Below, one piece after another: positions 58,752 to 64,000 of a stretch of 64,000 nt of DNA; position 1 is the first letter of the stretch; each line of letters opens with the position of its first letter. Made by a program: the position numbers and the translations under genes. The DNA comes from CAVQKZ01 sp963837325 (GTDB lineage: Bacteria; Actinomycetota; Actinomycetes; Mycobacteriales; Jatrophihabitantaceae): positions 1,922,001-1,986,000 of the forward strand of contig CAWIMV010000001.1 of the NCBI GenBank assembly GCA_963837325.1, written 5' to 3'. The notes below the pieces were generated by a model. The model did not search any database. It was not told the origin of the DNA and worked only from the letters and a program-made list of their open reading frames with translations.

Positions 58752-60641
58752 TCAGCGGGTCCAGCGCAGTTGGCGCAGCTTGGCCTCGTCGTAATCGGCG
58801 CGGCCGGCGAGCGCCGCGGGCACCCCGACCTCCCACCACGCGCCGGATTCCGTCCACGCCGACGGGCTGATTCGGCAGACCACGACGGCCGGCCTCCGTT
58901 CGCTCTTGGCCAGCCCGCGCGCCGTGGCGTAGCCGGCCCGCAAGTCGTCGACGGTTGCGCTGGCCGGCACATCAACCACCGCGCAACCCAGCGCCGCGGC
59001 GTGGGCGGCGAAGTCGACCCGCACCCCGCCCGGTTCGGCCCCGGGGCCGGCCGCGTCGGCGAAGAGGTTGTTGAAGCCGGCACCGCCCTGCCCGGTCTGG
59101 AGCCGGTGGATGACCGCGTAGCCACCGTTGTCGCAGACCACGGCGACGAACGGGTGCCCGGCGAAAGCCGCGGAGAACAACTCGGAGTTGAGCATCAGGT
59201 ACGACCCGTCACCGAGCAACGCGGTGACCAGCCCGTCCGGATGACTGCCGGCCCGCGCCATCGCCGCGCCCCACGGACCAGCGATCTCGTAGCCCATGCA
59301 CGAGAAGCCGTACTCGAGGTCCATCGTCGGGCCGGTCGCCGCCGAGCCGGTCCGCCAGCCGCCGTTGAGCTCACCGGGGATACCGCCGGACGAGCCCACC
59401 ACGTAGTCGTCGGGGCCGCTCGCGTCGTTGACGATGCCGACGACGTGAGCGTAGGTGAGCGGGCCGTCCGTCGCCGGGCTCGTCCGCAGCCGGTCGATGT
59501 GCGCATCCCAGTGGGCCCGCTCCACGCCGACCCGCGCGGACCACTCCGGTTCGGCCTGCCAGCCCGCCAGTGCTGCATCCAACTCGGCGAGGGACTCGCG
59601 CGCATCGCCGACGACGGCGTGCCCGGCGTGTTTCACCGCGTCGAACCGAGCAGCATTGATCGCCACCAGTCGCACGCCCGGCGAGAACAGGCTCCACGAC
59701 GACGTGGTGAAGTCCTGCAGCCGGGTGCCGACCGCGAGCACGACATCGGCCGCAGCCGCGAGCGCGTTGGCCGACGCCGAGCCGATCGTGCCGAGTGGGC
59801 CGGCGTTGAGCGGGTGCGGATCGGGCACGATCGTGCGGCCGGCCGCGGTCTCGGCCACCGGTGTCCCGTGCGCCACGGCGAAGTCGAGCAGTTGCCCACC
59901 TGCGCCGGAGTAGCGCACACCGCCCCCGCTGACGACCAACGGACGGCGGGATGTCCGCAGGAGCTGCGCGGCCGCGGCCAGGTCGACGGTGTCCGGACGG
60001 GCCCGCGGCACGCGGTGCAGGCGCGGCTCGAACATCGCCGCGGGGAAGTCGAACTCCTCGGCCTGCACGTCTTGCGGCAGCGCGAGCACGACCGGCCCGC
60101 AGTCCGCGGGGTCGGTGAGCACCCGGGCCACGTGCGGCAGGGTGGCCAGCAGTTGCTCCGGTCGGCTGATCCGGTCGAAGTAACGCGCCACCGGCCGGAA
60201 CGCGTCGTTGACGCTCGCGGTCGCGTCGCCGAACGCCTCGACCTGCTGCAACACCGGATCGGGCGCCCGGCCGGTGAAGGTGTCGCCCGGCAGCAACAAC
60301 ACCGGCAGCCGGTTGGCGTGGGCCAGCCCGGCCGCGGTGACCATGTTCAAGGCCCCCGGCCCGATCGACGACGTGGCCGCCATAACCTGGCGGCGCTCCA
60401 TCGCCTTGGCGAAGCCGACGGCCGCCAGCGCCATGCCTTCCTCGGTCTGGCCCCGCCAAGTGGGCAACTGGTCGCGTACCTCGTACAGCGCCGTGCCCAG
60501 CCCGAGCACGTTGCCGTGGCCGAAGATGGCGAACACGCCCGCGAACAACGGCACTTCGCTGCCGTCGAGCAGTTCCGAGCGTTGCGCCACCAGCCAGCGC
60601 ACCAACGCCTGCGCCGTCGTCGACCGCACCGTGTCACTCAT
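58752..60641 (-). CDS. iolD: 3D-(3,5/4)-trihydroxycyclohexane-1,2-dione hydrolase
   Basis: This thiamine-diphosphate enzyme opens the inositol-derived cyclic dione to 5-deoxy-glucuronic acid. The 629-residue protein has an N-terminal FGHGNVLGLG and WRGQTEEGMALAAVGFAKA segment with the catalytic Glu, a central VSGGGVRYSGA domain, and the C-terminal ThDP-binding GDGSYLMLNSEL motif (the GDG...N type). It overlaps iolB by 8 bp. Confidence 0.95.
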   Translation of the reverse strand: MSDTVRSTTAQALVRWLVAQRSELLDGSEVPLFAGVFAIFGHGNVLGLGTALYEVRDQLPTWRGQTEEGMALAAVGFAKAMERRQVMAATSSIGPGALNMVTAAGLAHANRLPVLLLPGDTFTGRAPDPVLQQVEAFGDATASVNDAFRPVARYFDRISRPEQLLATLPHVARVLTDPADCGPVVLALPQDVQAEEFDFPAAMFEPRLHRVPRARPDTVDLAAAAQLLRTSRRPLVVSGGGVRYSGAGGQLLDFAVAHGTPVAETAAGRTIVPDPHPLNAGPLGTIGSASANALAAAADVVLAVGTRLQDFTTSSWSLFSPGVRLVAINAARFDAVKHAGHAVVGDARESLAELDAALAGWQAEPEWSARVGVERAHWDAHIDRLRTSPATDGPLTYAHVVGIVNDASGPDDYVVGSSGGIPGELNGGWRTGSAATGPTMDLEYGFSCMGYEIAGPWGAAMARAGSHPDGLVTALLGDGSYLMLNSELFSAAFAGHPFVAVVCDNGGYAVIHRLQTGQGGAGFNNLFADAAGPGAEPGGVRVDFAAHAAALGCAVVDVPASATVDDLRAGYATARGLAKSERRPAVVVCRISPSAWTESGAWWEVGVPAALAGRADYDEAKLRQLRWTR

Positions 60642-61560
60642 GGCCCGCCTCCTCTGCGACCCGGCCGGCCGCCGACGTCACCGGACACCTGGGATCGGGC
60701 GGGACGTCGGCCCACGAGTCGCGAATCCAGGCGTGCGCCGGGTCGTCGCAGAACGCCGTGGAGCGAGTGTCACCCGGCCCGGCGAGCACGTTCAGGTAGT
60801 ACATCGGATATCCCGGCGCCGCTACGCACGGACCGTGGTAGCCGTACGGGATGAGCACGACGTCGCCGTCGCGGACTTCGATCGACTCGTCCTGGGCGGC
60901 CAGGTCCGCGGCAGCGTGTTCGGGTCCGGTGTAGGTGCGGTGGAGGCCGAATCCGGCCCGGCTCGGTGTCACCTGGTCCGGCCCGGCGATGCGGTAGTAG
61001 TAGATCTCTTCGTTGACGACCGCGCACGGTTCGGTGACGTCGTGCTTGTGCGGCGGGTAGCTCGACCAGTTGCCCGGCGGGGTGATCAGCTCGCAGCAGA
61101 CGAGCTTGTCCGCGTGGTCCCACGCACCGGGGATGCCGAAGTTGGTCACCTGCCGGGTGGCCGGCCCGGCGCCGCGCACCTCCACCGGCACGTCCGCGGC
61201 GGCTCCGTATGCGGGCGGCAGCCGTTTCACGCAACGGGCCGACGGCAGCGCCACCTCCGCCCCGGCCGGGCTGACCAGCGTGAGCACACTGTCACGGCCC
61301 ACGTAGGCGAAGTCGGTGACTGCGGTGAACACCGAGGCCCGCCCCGCGAGTTCGAGCGAAGCCGGCCGGCCGTCCGGCCCGGCCACCTCGACGCTCAGCC
61401 CGCCCGCCAAGGGCAGCACGAACATTTCGACGTCGCCCGTCGCGAGCGTTTGCGCGACGCCCGGCGCGAGGCTCAGCACTTGCAGCCCGCAGAACTGCCA
61501 TCCGGCCGACGCCGGCGTGATCACGGTGGGCAGCCCCGCGGCCGGCAGATGCAGGCTCAC
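60634..61560 (-). CDS. iolB: 5-deoxy-glucuronate isomerase
   Basis: It converts 5-deoxy-D-glucuronate, the IolD product, to 2-deoxy-5-keto-gluconate. The 308-residue bicupin of the KduI/IolB family has metal ligands in PPHKHDV (His171, His173) and the following EEIYYYR (Glu184/185). A GYHGPCVAAPGYPMYYLNVLAG block near the C-terminus is diagnostic. It starts with GTG. It is upstream of iolD and 73 bp downstream of iolG. Confidence 0.95.
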   Translation of the reverse strand: MSLHLPAAGLPTVITPASAGWQFCGLQVLSLAPGVAQTLATGDVEMFVLPLAGGLSVEVAGPDGRPASLELAGRASVFTAVTDFAYVGRDSVLTLVSPAGAEVALPSARCVKRLPPAYGAAADVPVEVRGAGPATRQVTNFGIPGAWDHADKLVCCELITPPGNWSSYPPHKHDVTEPCAVVNEEIYYYRIAGPDQVTPSRAGFGLHRTYTGPEHAAADLAAQDESIEVRDGDVVLIPYGYHGPCVAAPGYPMYYLNVLAGPGDTRSTAFCDDPAHAWIRDSWADVPPDPRCPVTSAAGRVAEEAGHE

Positions 61561-61633
61561 GCGCGCCGTCCACCGACAGCCGCTACCGGCGCGGCCCGGC
61601 GGACGGTAAGGCCCTCGATTGCCGACGGCGCGT

Positions 61634-62638
61634 TCATCGGTACAACGCCGGCTTCGCCTGCAGCACCACCGGTTCGGTCTGCCCGCTCTCCAGTGCTCGG
61701 ATGCCGGCCTCGGCGACTTCGGCTGCGACGTAGCCGTCCCACCCCGACGCGCCGCGCGCCGGATCGCCCACCGCCACGCCGTCCACCCAGTCCTGCAATT
61801 CCCGCCGGTAGGCCTCGGCGAAGCGGGGGCGCCAGTCGAACGGCACCGCCTGCGCGAGCTGGCCGGCCAGCCGGCGGGTTGTCGGGGTCGTCGGGTCCAG
61901 CTGCACCGATCCGTTCTCGGTCACCAGTTCGCAGCGCACCTCGTACCCGTAGCGCGCGTTGAGGAAGATCTCCAGGTCAACCAGCACGCCGCTCGCCGTG
62001 GCGAATACGAGCAGCATCGGATCCTGCGTGCCGCCGGAGGCGGACGACGGTCTGGGCCGGTGGACCGCCACCGACACCAACTCTTCGTCGAGCAACCACC
62101 GCGTGATGTCGATCTCGTGCGCGGCCGAACCGGAGATCAGGGTTGCGGAAGACTGATTGGGCGGCCCGACCGCATTGCGGTGGACGCAGTGCAGCAACAG
62201 CGGCGCGCCCATACTGCCATCGGTCAGAGAGTTCTTCAGCTCGGCGTAACCGGGGTCGTAGCGGCGCATGAACCCGACGCTGAGCAGTCGGTGCCCGACG
62301 CTGGACTCGGCGCCGAGGATGCGAAGGCACCCGTCCACGTCGGGGGCCAGCGGCTTCTCGCACAGCACCGGCTTGCCGGCGGCCAGGCAGGCCAGCACGA
62401 ACTGCTCGTGGCTGTCGTCGGAGGAGGCCAGCAATACTGCGTCGATCCGGTCGTCCTTGATCAGCACCATCGGGTCGTCGAAGACGCTGCCACCACACGC
62501 GGCCGCGACACGCTGGGCCCGGTCGCCGTCGAGGTCGAAGATGGCGGCGACTTCGCTGCCGGATACGACGTGACTGAGCAGCCGGGCGTGCTCGGCCCCC
62601 ATCACGCCTACGCCGATCACGCCGGTCCGGACTGGCAT
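61634..62638 (-). CDS. iolG: myo-inositol 2-dehydrogenase-like (IolG) protein
   Basis: This 334-residue Gfo/Idh/MocA enzyme has the Rossmann motif GVIGVGVMG (6-14), catalytic Glu94-Lys95-Pro96, and an active-site AAHEIDITRWLL block. It probably oxidises myo-inositol to scyllo-inosose with NAD, the first step before IolE. The ATG at 62638 matches the family start. It is directly downstream of the ABC ATPase gene, so transport and first oxidation are in one operon. Confidence 0.88.
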   Translation of the reverse strand: MPVRTGVIGVGVMGAEHARLLSHVVSGSEVAAIFDLDGDRAQRVAAACGGSVFDDPMVLIKDDRIDAVLLASSDDSHEQFVLACLAAGKPVLCEKPLAPDVDGCLRILGAESSVGHRLLSVGFMRRYDPGYAELKNSLTDGSMGAPLLLHCVHRNAVGPPNQSSATLISGSAAHEIDITRWLLDEELVSVAVHRPRPSSASGGTQDPMLLVFATASGVLVDLEIFLNARYGYEVRCELVTENGSVQLDPTTPTTRRLAGQLAQAVPFDWRPRFAEAYRRELQDWVDGVAVGDPARGASGWDGYVAAEVAEAGIRALESGQTEPVVLQAKPALYR

Positions 62639-62672
62639 TGCGTACTCTCCCCGCGCTCGGCGTGGCCCGGCC

Positions 62673-63548
<876 letters not shown>

Positions 63549-63552
63549 CGGG

Positions 63553-64000
63553 TTACCTCCTGCTCTGTTCGGCGTAACGCCGGACGACCTGGTTCGCGAG
63601 CACCGCGAGCAGCAGCATCACCCCGACGAACAACTTGAACCAGTCCGCGGCCCAGCCCGCGTAGACGATGCCTTGTTGGGTCATCCCGAAGATCAGGGCC
63701 CCCACTGACGCGCCGATCACCGAGCCGTAGCCGCCGGTGAGCAGGCAGCCGCCGATCACCGCGGCCACGATGAAGATGAGCTCGGTACCAACGCCGAACT
63801 GTGCCTGCAGGCTGCCACTGCGCAGAATCAGCGTGTTGCCCACGAACCAGGCCATCGCCGACGTGATCATGAACAGCGCGATGGTCGTCCGGCCCGTGGG
63901 GACGCCGACGTTCTTGCTCGCGTTCGGATCACCCCCGGTGGCGAAGGTCCAATTGCCGAACCTCGTCTTGAGCAGCAACCAGGACCCGATGACCGTGAAC
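63553..64000 (-). CDS. sugar ABC transporter permease, 5' end beyond window
   Basis: This is the C-terminal 148 codons of a BPD_transp_2-type permease (RbsC/FrcB class). The visible part has about four membrane helices, with IAAVIGGCLLTGGYGSVIGASVGAL-like residues around the conserved GGxxLxGGxGSV loop. The frame stays open to the right edge, so the start lies outside. It is followed by the ATPase gene after 4 bp. Confidence 0.9.
   Translation of the reverse strand, partial: FTVIGSWLLLKTRFGNWTFATGGDPNASKNVGVPTGRTTIALFMITSAMAWFVGNTLILRSGSLQAQFGVGTELIFIVAAVIGGCLLTGGYGSVIGASVGALIFGMTQQGIVYAGWAADWFKLFVGVMLLLAVLANQVVRRYAEQSRR

Overview
The window comes from a high-GC, F420-producing actinobacterium. 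The evidence is near-universal G/C at third codon positions, frequent GTG starts, and 4-bp start/stop overlaps. The left end also reproduces the mycobacterial gene order gpsA, plsC, cofC/fbiD, ppk1, mutT1, hupB (lysine-rich tail), leuD, leuC and a divergent IclR regulator. The genus cannot be fixed from the sequence alone. No rRNA, tRNA, CRISPR array, insertion sequence or phage gene was seen.

Layout. 1-8750: conserved core (phospholipid synthesis, F420, polyphosphate, nucleotide sanitation, nucleoid protein, leucine synthesis). 8750-19050: iron uptake (efeO-efeB), a secreted phosphoesterase behind a Pho-box-like repeat, a lipase-like hydrolase, an SDR, two cupins, an FNT channel, a TetR regulator and an EAL-GAF protein. 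19300-23900: phosphoketolase and acetate kinase behind a LuxR-type regulator. 23960-29900: a zinc-ribbon protein, two esterases, an ATP-grasp enzyme, a convergent glutamate-cysteine-ligase-like enzyme and two tiny membrane proteins. This cluster has no product that I recognise.

29900-51460 is the most interesting part. It holds two minus-strand operons, a PucR regulator and a divergent plus-strand operon. Together they encode an NCS2 permease, a three-subunit molybdenum hydroxylase with a CoxG-like partner, a barbiturase-family ring-opening hydrolase, and an AllF/AllG/AllH carbamoyltransferase-like set (FdrA, DUF1116, DUF2877). They also encode carbamate kinase, a nitrilase-fold amidase, a family III CoA-transferase, HyuA/HyuB and a PhzF protein. 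Read as one pathway, this predicts energy-conserving oxidative pyrimidine breakdown. Uracil or thymine would be oxidised to a barbiturate and opened to ureidomalonate. Ureidomalonate, a one-carbon-longer analogue of the oxalurate handled by AllFGH, would be phosphorolysed to carbamoyl phosphate (ATP via carbamate kinase) plus malonamate. Malonamate would then be deamidated and activated with CoA.

51450-64000: a secreted six-hairpin-type glycosidase overlapping the end of allG, an EamA exporter and aldo/keto reductase next to an Lrp regulator, and a myo-inositol catabolic region (IolE-like, two Gfo/Idh dehydrogenases, IolD, IolB) with the start of a sugar ABC transporter that runs off the right edge.

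Non-coding structure worth noting: two copies in opposite orientation of a ~65-bp palindromic element (8803-8869, 38035-38098), a tandemly duplicated hairpin between allF and allG, several strong intergenic hairpins, and four genes whose TAnnnT -10 box ends exactly 6 nt before the start codon, the layout expected of leaderless mRNAs.
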